Source: Micromonospora sp. C28SCA-DRY-2
GTDB taxonomy: Bacteria; Actinomycetota; Actinomycetes; Mycobacteriales; Micromonosporaceae
DNA length: 64,000 bases
Reading direction: 5' to 3'
Assembly (NCBI RefSeq): GCF_030519475.1
Contig: NZ_JAUMKD010000004.1
Span: forward strand, 397,501 to 461,500
This document shows positions 1 to 8,005 of the stretch, one piece after another (position 1 is the first letter of the stretch; each line of letters begins with the position of its first letter). The position numbers were made by a program, and so were the translations under genes. The notes beneath the pieces were generated by a model, which was given only the letters and a program-made list of their open reading frames with translations, was not told the DNA's origin and did not search any database.

Positions 1-1
1 C

Positions 2-472
2 TGGCTCACCCCGCCCGAGGTGGCCGCGCTGAGCAGCCTCGGGCGCCGGCACGCGGCCCGGGTGTGGGCCCGCCGGGTGGGCGGCGACGCCGGGGTGAAG
101 GCGATGCGCGGCTACCAGTTCGCGGCGACCCGGTTGGCGCTGCTGCGCGACGGCGCGCTGCGCGGCCTGGACCGCCGGCCGGCGGACAGGGAACGGACAG
201 CGCGGGAGGAACGGGAGCTGCTGGACGCGATCACCGCGTACCGGTCGTTCTTCGTGGGGAGGGATCCACAGGCGCCGGCCGGGGTCTGGGACGGGCGTCG
301 CTACCACCTGCGCTTCCCGGACGGTTCCCAGCGGCCGGTGGAGGCGCCGGACGAGCCGGTGGTGCCGATCCCGGTGGTGCTGGCCCCGCCGCCACCGCCG
401 CCGGTCTTCCCGGCCGGCTACGGCTGGCCCGGCCCGCGCCCGGCCGCGCCCTGGCCGCCCGGGCATCCCTGA
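2..472 (+). CDS. PrsW-family intramembrane protease, C-terminal part (5' end outside window)
   Basis: The reading frame is open from the first base, so the start lies upstream and only the last ~156 residues are visible. The sequence has the cytoplasmic tail seen in actinobacterial PrsW-type proteases: LTPPEVAALSSL, then an Arg/Ala-rich helix, an AMRGYQFAATRLALLR segment, a charged RTAREERELLDAI helix, and a proline-rich end. The catalytic membrane helices would be upstream and are not visible. PrsW proteins cleave membrane substrates such as anti-sigma factors, but no substrate is indicated here. The assignment rests on the tail only, so it is tentative. Confidence 0.6.
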   Translation, partial: WLTPPEVAALSSLGRRHAARVWARRVGGDAGVKAMRGYQFAATRLALLRDGALRGLDRRPADRERTAREERELLDAITAYRSFFVGRDPQAPAGVWDGRRYHLRFPDGSQRPVEAPDEPVVPIPVVLAPPPPPPVFPAGYGWPGPRPAAPWPPGHP

Positions 473-530
473 CGCCGGGGCCCCGCCCGGCGCCCGCCCC
501 GGCGCGGCACCGTGGCGGCGCCCGGGCCGG

Positions 531-698
531 TCAGGTCATCAGGCTGGTGAGGAAGTCGCCGAAGCCCTGGAACATGGCCATCAGCCCGGCCCCGATCGAC
601 TTGAACATCTCCGCCGCGCCCTCCGGCCGGAACGCCATGAAGTAGATCAGGAACGCGACGAAGCCCCAGAGCAACACCTTCTTCACCAGTTCCGGCAT
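531..698 (-). CDS. Small single-helix membrane protein
   Basis: A 55-residue protein beginning MPELVKKVLLWGF, with one strong transmembrane segment (about residues 6-23) followed by an amphipathic, Gly/Met-rich stretch ending GDFLTSLMT. The ATG at 698 is preferred over an upstream in-frame ATG because a GGGAGG ribosome site sits just before it. It converges on the PrsW-like gene. I do not recognise a named family. Short conserved membrane proteins of this build are common in actinobacteria, and the function is unknown. Confidence 0.65.
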   Translation of the reverse strand: MPELVKKVLLWGFVAFLIYFMAFRPEGAAEMFKSIGAGLMAMFQGFGDFLTSLMT

Positions 699-889
699 CG
701 TCCCTCCCCAGGGCCGGTGGTGCGGCTGGCTTCCCGGCGGGGAGCGGTGCAAACGAGGCCGGCCACGCCAGCGGCCGGCCCCGGCCGATGTCGGCCGGGG
801 CGGCGCACCGGGCGGGCTCGGTGCGGGACCGGGGCCGCGGCCGCGTCAGGCGGGGTGGCGGACCGGGTGGCGGGTGGTCGTGGGGCGGA

Positions 890-1228
890 TCAGAGGTAGA
901 GACCGGTGGAGTCGTTCTCCACCCGCTCGGCGGCGACGGCGTGCACGTCGCGCTCGCGCAGCAGCACGTAGCCGCGGCCGTGCAGTTCGACCTCGGAGCG
1001 GTCGTCGGGGTCGAAGAGCACCCGGTCACCGGAGACGATGGAGCGGACGTTCGGCCCCACCCCGACCGCGGTCGCCCAGGCCAGGCGCTTGCCCACGGCG
1101 GCCGTCGCCGGGATCACGATGCCGGCGGTGGAGCGGCGCTCGCCCTCGCCGCCCTCCATGCGCACCAGCACCCGGTCGTGCAGCAGCCGGATCGGCAGGC
1201 CGGAGTCGAGATTCTTGTCGGCGGTCAC
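890..1228 (-). CDS. GroES-family co-chaperonin-like protein
   Basis: This 112-residue protein has the GroES fold signature: LPIRLLHDRVLVRMEGGEGERRS near residues 11-33, followed by TAGIVIPATA, a central VGVGPNV turn and VSGDRVLFDPDDRSEVELHGRGYVLLRERDV. Canonical GroES is about 97-100 residues and sits beside groEL. No groEL is adjacent here, so this is probably an extra GroES-like protein rather than the main co-chaperonin. The GTG start lies 7 nt after a TAGCGT -10 box (1236-1241), consistent with a leaderless mRNA. Family assignment is good; the physiological partner is not known. Confidence 0.8.
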   Translation of the reverse strand: MTADKNLDSGLPIRLLHDRVLVRMEGGEGERRSTAGIVIPATAAVGKRLAWATAVGVGPNVRSIVSGDRVLFDPDDRSEVELHGRGYVLLRERDVHAVAAERVENDSTGLYL

Positions 1229-1235
1229 GCCGCAG

Positions 1236-1241
1236 ACGCTA
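1236..1241 (-). promoter_or_regulatory. -10 box of GroES-like gene, leaderless type
   Basis: TAGCGT on the minus strand with 7 nt between it and the GTG start at 1228. The spacing suggests transcription starts at or next to the start codon. Confidence 0.5.
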
Positions 1242-1388
1242 CCGTGTCCGGGTCGGCCGGCGGCCCGGTGGTTAGGCCGCCCGGCACCGGGGCACTGGGT
1301 GGCGGAACTGCCCTACGGTGACGTGGTCAGGCGTATCCTGTGCGACCTGACACCGTGGACGGGCCGGTTCTCATGCCAGGAGGTGCGC

Positions 1389-2687
1389 TTGAGCCGCTTC
1401 GAGCGGGTACGCGGACGGCTGCGTCGCGCGTACGAGTCGGGACGCGAATCGGTGCGCTCCGGCCGGAACAGGTCCGCGGCGGTTCCCGAGCCGGCCGAGG
1501 TGGCCACCCCGGCCTCCCCGGGGCCGACGGCCCCGGTGACGGCGACGGTGGTCGGGGCGGAGCCACCGGCCGCCATGCACAACTCCACGTCCAGCCGCGA
1601 CGACGCGGACGTGCCGCACGCGCTGCGGATCGCCGCCGCCTGGTCCTGGCGGCTGATCGTGATCGGCGTGGTGGCCTGGGCGCTGCTGAAGATCGTCGGC
1701 ACCATCCGGATCGTGATCATCCCGCTCGCCGTCGCCCTGCTGCTCTCCGCGCTCCTCGCGCCGGCGGTGGGCTGGTTGCTGCGGGCCCGCCTGCCCCGGT
1801 CGCTGGCGACCGCCGTGGTGCTGGTCGGCGGCCTGGCCGCGGTGATCGGCACGCTCACCCTGGTGGTGAACGAGTTCATCCAGGGCGTGCCGGAGCTCAG
1901 CGAGAAGTCCTCGGAGGGCGTCCGGCAGATCCAGAACTGGTTGAAGACCGGGCCGCTGCACCTCTCCGACGGTCAACTCGACCGCTACATCGACGAGGGG
2001 CAGCAGTGGATCAACAACAACACCGAGAAGTTCACCAGCGGCGCGCTCTCCACCGCGGCCACCCTGGCTGAGGTGCTCACCGGCACCCTGCTGGTGCTCT
2101 TCGCCACCTTCTTCTTCCTCCGCGACGGCAACCGGATCTGGCGGTTCCTGGTCCGGCTGCTGCCGGTGGCGGCGCGCTGGAAGGTCGACGACGCCGGCCG
2201 CGCGGCCTGGTCGACCCTGGTCGCCTACGTACGGGCGACGGTGCTGGTGGCCTTCATCGACGCGGTCGGCATCGGCATCTTCCTGGTCATCTTCGACATC
2301 CCGTTCGCCTTCCCGCTCGCCGCGCTGGTCTTCCTCGGCGCGTTCATCCCGATCGTCGGTGCCACCCTCTCCGGCGGCGTCGCGGTGCTGGTCGCCCTGG
2401 TCGACAGCGGCCCGGTGACCGCGCTGATCATCCTCGGCGCGGTGATCGGCGTGCAGCAACTGGAGGGGCACGTGCTCCAGCCGCTGATCATGGGCCGGGC
2501 GGTGGCCATCCACCCGCTCGCCGTGATCATCGGCATCGCCGCCGGGGTGGTCCTCGCCGGGATCACCGGCGCGCTCGTCTCGGTGCCGCTGATCGCCGTG
2601 CTGAACACCGCGGTCCGCCGGCTCGCCGCCCGCACCGTCCCGGACACCCCACCCGACGCCGTGGTGGTCGCCTCCCAAGCCCCCTGA
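1389..2687 (+). CDS. AI-2E family transporter (YdiK/PerM type permease)
   Basis: A 432-residue multi-pass membrane protein. A charged, disordered N-terminus of about 85 residues is followed by paired helices (WRLIVIGVVAWALLKIVGTIRIVIIPLAVALLL), an extracellular helical segment, and the C-terminal helices with the family motif region GAFIPIVGATLSG and HVLQPLIMGRAV. The TTG start at 1389 is chosen because AGGAGG lies 5 nt upstream. Members of this family export autoinducer-2 or act as Na+/H+ antiporters, and the substrate cannot be read from sequence. It ends at a shared hairpin terminator convergent with the helicase gene. Confidence 0.85.
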   Translation: MSRFERVRGRLRRAYESGRESVRSGRNRSAAVPEPAEVATPASPGPTAPVTATVVGAEPPAAMHNSTSSRDDADVPHALRIAAAWSWRLIVIGVVAWALLKIVGTIRIVIIPLAVALLLSALLAPAVGWLLRARLPRSLATAVVLVGGLAAVIGTLTLVVNEFIQGVPELSEKSSEGVRQIQNWLKTGPLHLSDGQLDRYIDEGQQWINNNTEKFTSGALSTAATLAEVLTGTLLVLFATFFFLRDGNRIWRFLVRLLPVAARWKVDDAGRAAWSTLVAYVRATVLVAFIDAVGIGIFLVIFDIPFAFPLAALVFLGAFIPIVGATLSGGVAVLVALVDSGPVTALIILGAVIGVQQLEGHVLQPLIMGRAVAIHPLAVIIGIAAGVVLAGITGALVSVPLIAVLNTAVRRLAARTVPDTPPDAVVVASQAP

Positions 2688-2710
2688 CCCCTCGAAGATC
2701 CGCGCACGTA

Positions 2711-2756
2711 CAGAGAACGAGTGGCCTCTCCGGCTCGGAAGGCCACTCGTTCTCTG
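2711..2756. terminator. Bidirectional hairpin terminator with AGTGGCC core
   Basis: Perfect 16-bp inverted repeat (2711-2726 and 2741-2756) with a 14-nt loop, lying between convergent genes. The core GAGTGGCC/GGCCACTC recurs in the hairpin at 11588-11628, and a shorter AGTGGCC form at 52234-52263, so these may be copies of one dispersed element. Confidence 0.8.
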
Positions 2757-2781
2757 TCGGTGCGGGTTCTGGGGCGCGGGG

Positions 2782-4989
2782 TCAGGACTTGGCGAGGCGT
2801 TCGAGGGCGCCGCGGGCGACGTCGGAGCGGGTGGTGTACCAGAACGGCGGCAGCGAGCGGCGGAGGAACGGGCCGTAGCCGCGGGCGGTCTCCAGCCGCG
2901 AGTCGAGCACCGCCACCACGCCCCGGTCGCCGGTGGCCCGGATCAGCCGGCCCACGCCCTGCGCCAGCCGGACGGCGGCGATCGGCACGCTGACCGCGGC
3001 GAAGCCGGACCCGCCGCTGGCGTCCACGGCGGCGGCCCGGGCGGCGGCCAGCGGTTCGTCCGGGCGGGGGAAGGGCAGCCGGTCGATGACCACGAGCTGG
3101 CACGAGTCGCCCGGCACGTCCACCCCCTGCCAGAGCGACATCACCCCGAACAGGCAGCTGGAGCGCTCCTCGCGGAACCGGCGGACCAGCAGCGGCAGCG
3201 ACTCCTCGCCCTGCAACAGCACCGGCAGGTCGGTCCGCGCCCGGACCAGCTCCGCCGCCTGCTGCGCGGCCCGCCGGGAGGAGAAGAGCCCGAGCGTACG
3301 CCCGCCGAGCGCGCCGACCAGCGCGAGCAGCTCCTCGCCGGCCGCCTCGGGCAGCCCGGAGACGCTGGGCCGGGGCAGGTGCGCGGCGACGTAGAGGATG
3401 CCCTGCCGGGCGTAGTCGAACGGCGAACCGACGTCCAACGCCCGCCAGCCCGGCCCGCCGGCCACCGCGCCGCCGGCCGTTCCCGATGCGTCGCCGGCCG
3501 TCGCGTCGGCGGTCGCACCGGGTGCGCCGCCCCTTCCGCCGTCGGCCGCCCCCGACCGTGCCGCGCCCGCCCCGCCGGCGCGCCCGGTCGAGGCGGCGAG
3601 GGCGGCGGCGGCCGGCGACGGTGGTGACGGCGGTGGGGCCTCCAGGCCGAGGGACCGGGCCACCGTGTCGAACCGGCCGCCCAGCGTCAGTGTGGCCGAG
3701 GTGGCGACCACCGTGCGGTCGGAGTACAGGTGGGTGGCGAGGGTGCCGGCGACCGAGAGCGGCGCGACCACCAGCGCCCGGCGCCCGGTGTTGTCGTTCT
3801 TCTCCACCCAGGCGACGTCGTGGTCGGCCTCCTCCAGCAGCCGCTGCGCGGTGTCGGCGAGCTCGTCGAGCACGGCCTTGGCCTGCTGCTTGCGGACCGG
3901 GTCGGGGTCGTCGGCCTTGATGTCGCCGATCGCGTCGAGCGCCGCGCGGGTGGCCGCGTCGAGCAGGGTGCACGCCTCGCGCAGCGGGCCGGGCAGGCCG
4001 GTGGTGATCCGGCCGGCGGGTGCCTCGGCGAGCCCGACCGCCAGCGCGTCGCCGGCCGCGGTGAGCGCCTCGGCCGTCTCCGGCCGCAGCAGCGGGCGGG
4101 CCCGGCGCGCGGACCGGTCGATCAGCTCCGGCACCAGCTCGGCCTGGGCCGCGGAGGAGACCCGGTCGGCCAGCTCGTGCGCCTCGTCGACGACGAGCAG
4201 CTTGTGTGGCGGCACGATCTGCCGGCCGGCGAGCATGTCCACCGCGAGCAGGCTGTGGTTGGTGACCACGATGTCCGCCTCCCGGGCCCGGGCCCGGGAC
4301 GCCTCGGCGAAGCACTCGGCGCCGAACGAACAGCGGGACGCCCCGACGCACTCCCGGGCCGGCATCGAGACCAGCCGCCAGGCCTGGTCGTCGACGCCAG
4401 GGTCCAGCTCGTCGCGGTCGCCGGTGTCGGTCTCCGCCGCCCAGTCGCGCAGCCGCTGGACCTGCTTGCCCAGCCGCCCCGCCTCGCCCAGCCATCTGGT
4501 GCCGCCGCCGGGCCGGGCCGCCGGGGCGTCGAAGAGGGTGTCCTCCGGCTCCTCCTCGGTGGAGTTGTCGAGCCGGGCCAGGCAGAGGTAGTGGTGCCGC
4601 CCCTTGAGCACCGCGAAGGTGGGCCGCCGGCCGAGCAGCGGGGTGACCGCGTCCGCCAGCCGGGGCAGGTCGTGGTCGACCAGCTGGGACTGCAACGCCA
4701 GGGTCGCGGTGGAGACCACCACCGGCCCGTCCACGGTGAGCGCCGGCGCCAGGTAGGCCAGCGACTTGCCGGTGCCGGTGCCGGCCTGCACCAGCAGGTG
4801 CTCGCGGGCCGCCACGCACTCCTCGATCGCCGCCACCATCTGCTGCTGGCCCGGCCGGGCGGCGCCGCCGGGCACCGCGCCCACCGCCGCCGCGAGCAGC
4901 TCCGCGGCGCTCGGCCGCTCGCCCCGGCGCCGACCGCCGGCGCGGGTCGACGGGACGGCGGAACCGGCGGCGGTACGGGGCGGGATCAC
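2782..4989 (-). CDS. DinG/XPD-type ATP-dependent DNA helicase
   Basis: A 735-residue superfamily 2 helicase. Walker A AGTGTGKS is near residue 70 and the DEAH box (VVDEAHE) near 268. Four cysteines at about 136, 214, 220 and 226 match the iron-sulfur cluster spacing of the XPD/DinG family. The C-terminal helicase half carries a QGVDVPGD and an RLIRATGDRG motif. DinG-type enzymes unwind DNA 5' to 3' and resolve R-loops or damaged forks. Residues about 450-513 are a low-complexity Gly/Ala/Ser/Pro insertion between the two motor halves, probably a flexible linker peculiar to this lineage. Confidence 0.9.
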   Translation of the reverse strand: MIPPRTAAGSAVPSTRAGGRRRGERPSAAELLAAAVGAVPGGAARPGQQQMVAAIEECVAAREHLLVQAGTGTGKSLAYLAPALTVDGPVVVSTATLALQSQLVDHDLPRLADAVTPLLGRRPTFAVLKGRHHYLCLARLDNSTEEEPEDTLFDAPAARPGGGTRWLGEAGRLGKQVQRLRDWAAETDTGDRDELDPGVDDQAWRLVSMPARECVGASRCSFGAECFAEASRARAREADIVVTNHSLLAVDMLAGRQIVPPHKLLVVDEAHELADRVSSAAQAELVPELIDRSARRARPLLRPETAEALTAAGDALAVGLAEAPAGRITTGLPGPLREACTLLDAATRAALDAIGDIKADDPDPVRKQQAKAVLDELADTAQRLLEEADHDVAWVEKNDNTGRRALVVAPLSVAGTLATHLYSDRTVVATSATLTLGGRFDTVARSLGLEAPPPSPPSPAAAALAASTGRAGGAGAARSGAADGGRGGAPGATADATAGDASGTAGGAVAGGPGWRALDVGSPFDYARQGILYVAAHLPRPSVSGLPEAAGEELLALVGALGGRTLGLFSSRRAAQQAAELVRARTDLPVLLQGEESLPLLVRRFREERSSCLFGVMSLWQGVDVPGDSCQLVVIDRLPFPRPDEPLAAARAAAVDASGGSGFAAVSVPIAAVRLAQGVGRLIRATGDRGVVAVLDSRLETARGYGPFLRRSLPPFWYTTRSDVARGALERLAKS

Positions 4990-5112
4990 CGTGCGACGGT
5001 ACCGGGCCGCGCCGACAGCGGCCGGCGGGCTCCGCCCGTGGCGAGGTAACGGTACGGACTCTCCGGGGGCGCCCGGTTACTTCCCGTGCGGCGGCCCCTG
5101 GGTGGAATCGGT

Positions 5113-5118
5113 TAGGGT
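5113..5118 (+). promoter_or_regulatory. -10 box of DUF402 gene, leaderless type
   Basis: TAGGGT with 7 nt before the ATG at 5126. It supports starting the gene at 5126 rather than at an upstream in-frame codon. Confidence 0.5.
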
Positions 5119-5125
5119 GCGACTC

Positions 5126-5632
5126 ATGCCGAGCGACGTGGTCCGCGTGATCTACCGCAAGTACGACGGCAGCGCCCACCGCGACTACCCGGCCCGTCGG
5201 CTGACCGAGGACGATCTCGGCGTCTGGCTCGGGGTGACCGCCGGCACGAAGTCCGTCTACCACGGCCGGCCGTCGGTGGAGCAGATCCCGTTCGTGCTGC
5301 TGGTGCCGCACCACGCCTGGTGGACCGGCATGTTCAACCCGCCCCCGCGCACCAGCGAGGTCTACTGCGACATCGCCAGCCCGGCCCGCTGGGAGAACGA
5401 CGACACCGTCCACCTGATCGACCTCGACCTCGACGTGGTCCGCCGACGCGCCACCGGGGCGGTCGAGCTGCGCGACGAGGACGAGTTCGCCGAGCACCGG
5501 GTCCGGTTCGGCTACCCGGAGGAGGTGGTCACCGAGGCGGAGGCCGCCGCACGCTGGCTCTTCGGCGCGCTCGGCGACGGCACCGAGCCGTTCGCCACCT
5601 CGTACCGCAAGTGGCTCGCCCTGGTGGTCTGA
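5126..5632 (+). CDS. DUF402 domain protein
   Basis: A 168-residue soluble protein. It has the DUF402 features: an aromatic N-terminal strand set (VIYRKYDGSAHRDYPARRL), a central VPHHAWWTGMFN segment, then TSEVYCDIASPARWENDDTVHLIDLDLDVV with the acidic residues that bind metal in characterised family members. Known relatives hydrolyse nucleoside di/triphosphates or nucleotidyl-phosphonates (FomD). The substrate here is unknown. It is monocistronic, divergent from the helicase and convergent with the sigma factor gene. Confidence 0.8.
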   Translation: MPSDVVRVIYRKYDGSAHRDYPARRLTEDDLGVWLGVTAGTKSVYHGRPSVEQIPFVLLVPHHAWWTGMFNPPPRTSEVYCDIASPARWENDDTVHLIDLDLDVVRRRATGAVELRDEDEFAEHRVRFGYPEEVVTEAEAAARWLFGALGDGTEPFATSYRKWLALVV

Positions 5633-5647
5633 GCCCGGCGGCCGGCG

Positions 5648-6613
5648 TCACCAGCGGGGCGGCCAGGCGTCCTGCGCGCCGAGCGGCGGCAGGTGCGCCA
5701 CCTTCTCCGGGTTGAGCTGGTTGAAGATCCCGGTCACCCGGCCGTCGTGCACCGTGACCGCGCTGATCAGCCGGATCGGCCGGCCGTCGGAGTGCACCGT
5801 CTCCAGGTGCAGCCCGAGCACCCCGTCGACCAGCACCGGGCGGGCCCGCAGGGTGCCGGCGTAACGACCGGCGCGGCCGAAGAGGCCGAGGGTGAACCGG
5901 GCGACCTTCGCCACGCCGCGCACCGGCTGGCGGGCCGCCGGGAAGTGCCCGCCGCTGTCGCCGATCAGCACCACGTCGGGGGCGAGCAGCCGGACCAGCT
6001 CGGCCAGCTCACCCGACTCGGCGGCGGCCACGAACGCGGCGAGCACCCGCCGCTGCTCGGCGGGGTCCGCCGTGTGCCGGGGCACGTCCGGCGCGTTCAC
6101 CGCCCGCCGGGCCCGGGAGGCCAGCTGGCGGGCGGCCGCCTCGCTGGTGCCGAGCACGTCGGCGATCCGGGAGAACGGGACGGCGAACACGTCGTGCAGC
6201 ACGAAGGCCACCCGCTGCTCCGGCCCGAGGCGCTCCAGCACCACCTGGAGGGCGATGCCGACCAGGTCGGTGCGGACGGCCCGCTCGGCCGGGTCCGGGG
6301 CGTAACCGTCGGCGCGGGGCGCCTGGTCGAGTGGGGTCACCACCGGCTCGGGCAGCCACTGGCCGTGGTACGCCTCCCGGCGGACCCGGGCGGAGCGGAG
6401 CACGTCGAGGCAGATCCGGGCGCAGGTGGTGGTGAGCCAGCCGCGGAGGTTGTCGATCTCGGCGCGGGCCGCCGGGTCGGCGAGCGCTCCCGCGTACCGC
6501 AGCCAGGTCTCCTGCACGGCGTCCTCGGCCTCGCTCTGGCTGCCCAGCATCCGGTACGCGACCGCCAGCAGCCGCCCGCGTTCGGCCTCGAACTCCGTCG
6601 CCAGGTCCCGCAC
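5648..6613 (-). CDS. ECF41-type RNA polymerase sigma factor with C-terminal SnoaL-like domain
   Basis: A 321-residue sigma factor. Region 2 reads AERGRLLAVAYRMLGSQSEAEDAVQETWLRYA, followed by a region 4 helix-turn-helix (PFSRIADVLGTSEAAARQLASRARRAV). The C-terminal domain has SnoaL/NTF2 character, with the ECF41 hallmarks DSGGH (for DGGGR/K) and NPEKV. In this group the fused C-terminal domain regulates activity in place of an anti-sigma factor. The GTG start at 6613 follows a GGGAGG site. A matching promoter lies upstream (6672-6698), so autoregulation is likely. The usual COE-type oxidoreductase or decarboxylase neighbour of ECF41 is absent. Confidence 0.9.
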   Translation of the reverse strand: MRDLATEFEAERGRLLAVAYRMLGSQSEAEDAVQETWLRYAGALADPAARAEIDNLRGWLTTTCARICLDVLRSARVRREAYHGQWLPEPVVTPLDQAPRADGYAPDPAERAVRTDLVGIALQVVLERLGPEQRVAFVLHDVFAVPFSRIADVLGTSEAAARQLASRARRAVNAPDVPRHTADPAEQRRVLAAFVAAAESGELAELVRLLAPDVVLIGDSGGHFPAARQPVRGVAKVARFTLGLFGRAGRYAGTLRARPVLVDGVLGLHLETVHSDGRPIRLISAVTVHDGRVTGIFNQLNPEKVAHLPPLGAQDAWPPRW

Positions 6614-6671
6614 CGCCGCCCCCTCCCAAGGCCGGCACCGCCCGACCAACACACATTCTCCCGCCCGCGGG

Positions 6672-6698
6672 GACGCGCGCCGCACCCGGATTGTGACG
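6672..6698 (-). promoter_or_regulatory. Candidate ECF41 autoregulatory promoter
   Basis: On the minus strand GTCACA (-35) and CGTC (-10) are separated by 16 bp, which matches the TGTCACA-N16-CGTC motif described for ECF41 targets except for the first T. It lies about 60 bp upstream of the sigma factor start. Confidence 0.6.
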
Positions 6699-6837
6699 CG
6701 CCCGCGGGCGAACGGGTCGATCGGCCGGTCGCCCGCACCGGAGAGGACGGCTTTCCGCCGGTACAGCCGCGAGTGCACGGGGTCGGGGGCGGACCGCTCG
6801 ACGGGCGGGATCGGCGGGGGTGGGTGATGATCCGGGG

Positions 6838-7875
6838 ATGAGCGCGGGTGTCGAGACCGGGGTCGTGCCGCCGGTGGGCGGACGGCTGCGGGAGTTGCTG
6901 CGGGTGCCGCCGGGCGGGCCGGTCGAGCTGGGATCGATCGATCCGCGGTCCACGCCGGGGCTGCCCGGGCCGGAGGTGACCGGGGAACACCGCAAGGGCT
7001 GGGCCCGCGCCCAGCTGGAGCTGGTCGGCGCGGAGCTGGGCCGGCAGCAGGAGATGCTCTTCGCCACCGCCAAGGCCCGCTCGGCGGCCGGTGACGGCGA
7101 CCCGGCCGGTCCCGCGCGTCCCGACGGTGCTCGGCGCGAGGGCGACCGGGCGGTCGAGCCGGGCGCGGCGGGGGAGCGGCCGGCCGGGGGCGCCGGGCAG
7201 CGGGTGCTGCTGGTGCTCCAGGCGATGGACTCCGGCGGCAAGGACGGCGCGATCAAGCGGGTCGCCGGCGCGATGAACCCGCTGGGCCTGCACATCCGCT
7301 CCTTCGGGGCGCCCACCGCCGAGGAACTCCGGCACGACTTCCTGTGGCGGATCCGCCGCGCGCTGCCGCCGCCCGGGTACGTCGGGATCTTCAACCGCTC
7401 GCACTACGAGGACGTGCTGGTCGCCCGGGTCGAGTCGCTGGTGCCGGAGCCGGTCTGGCAGGCCCGGTACGACGAGATCAACGCCTTCGAACGGGAGCTG
7501 GCGGATTCCGGCGTGGTCCTGGTCAAGGTGCTGCTGCACATCTCGTACGGGGAGCAGGGCGAGCGGTTGCTGGCCCGGCTGGCCGACCCGCGCAAGCACT
7601 GGAAGTACGATCCCGCCGACGTCGACGCCCGGGCCCGCTGGGCCGACTACCAGGCCGCGTACGCCGAGGCGCTGAGCCGCTGCGGCACCCCGGCCGCGCC
7701 CTGGTACGTGCTGCCGGCGGACCGCAAGTGGTACCGGGACTGGGCGTTGGCGCACCTGCTCCGGGAGACGTTCGACACACTCCAACTCGGGTATCCGCCA
7801 GCCGGTTTCGACCTGCGGCACGAACGGGAGCGGCTGCTGGGACCTGAGAGATCGTCGCAGGTGAACAGTAGGTGA
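6838..7875 (+). CDS. Polyphosphate kinase 2 family protein (PPK2)
   Basis: A 345-residue PPK2-type phosphotransferase that moves phosphate between polyphosphate and nucleotides. The P-loop is LQAMDSGGKDGAIK near residues 127-140, and the Walker B/lid region is GYVGIFNRSHYEDVL. The later KVLLHIS and PRKHWKYDPAD segments are typical of the family. Residues about 82-120 are a Gly/Pro/Arg-rich insertion just before the P-loop that most homologues lack. The ATG at 6838 is taken as start. The stop codon lies inside the PHO box of the next genes, placing the gene in a phosphate cluster. Confidence 0.88.
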   Translation: MSAGVETGVVPPVGGRLRELLRVPPGGPVELGSIDPRSTPGLPGPEVTGEHRKGWARAQLELVGAELGRQQEMLFATAKARSAAGDGDPAGPARPDGARREGDRAVEPGAAGERPAGGAGQRVLLVLQAMDSGGKDGAIKRVAGAMNPLGLHIRSFGAPTAEELRHDFLWRIRRALPPPGYVGIFNRSHYEDVLVARVESLVPEPVWQARYDEINAFERELADSGVVLVKVLLHISYGEQGERLLARLADPRKHWKYDPADVDARARWADYQAAYAEALSRCGTPAAPWYVLPADRKWYRDWALAHLLRETFDTLQLGYPPAGFDLRHERERLLGPERSSQVNSR

Positions 7876-7888
7876 ACGAGCGATGAAT
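7860..7888 (-). promoter_or_regulatory. PHO box (PhoP direct repeats) upstream of DUF47-pit
   Basis: Three 7-mers GGTGAAC, GGTGAAC and GATGAAT start at 7860, 7871 and 7882, exactly 11 bp apart. Read on the minus strand they are GTTCACC-type repeat units, as in Streptomyces PHO boxes. The box overlaps the end of the PPK2 gene and lies about 130 bp upstream of the DUF47 start. Its orientation is opposite to the genes it probably controls. Confidence 0.75.
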
Positions 7889-8005
7889 GCGGCCTGGCCA
7901 GGGGTGGGCCGCCGTATTCGCGGTTCTGCCGTTTCCTAGCATTCCCAGGCGGGCACCCCTTGGGGGCGGCCGCCACCCTTCCACCGACACGACGAGGTCC
8001 GTGCT

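Noticed and set aside
2225..5497. Very long minus-strand ORF opposite the helicase and AI-2E genes
   Set aside because: It is a GC-frame shadow of coding sequences. Arg/Pro/Ala-rich with no domain.
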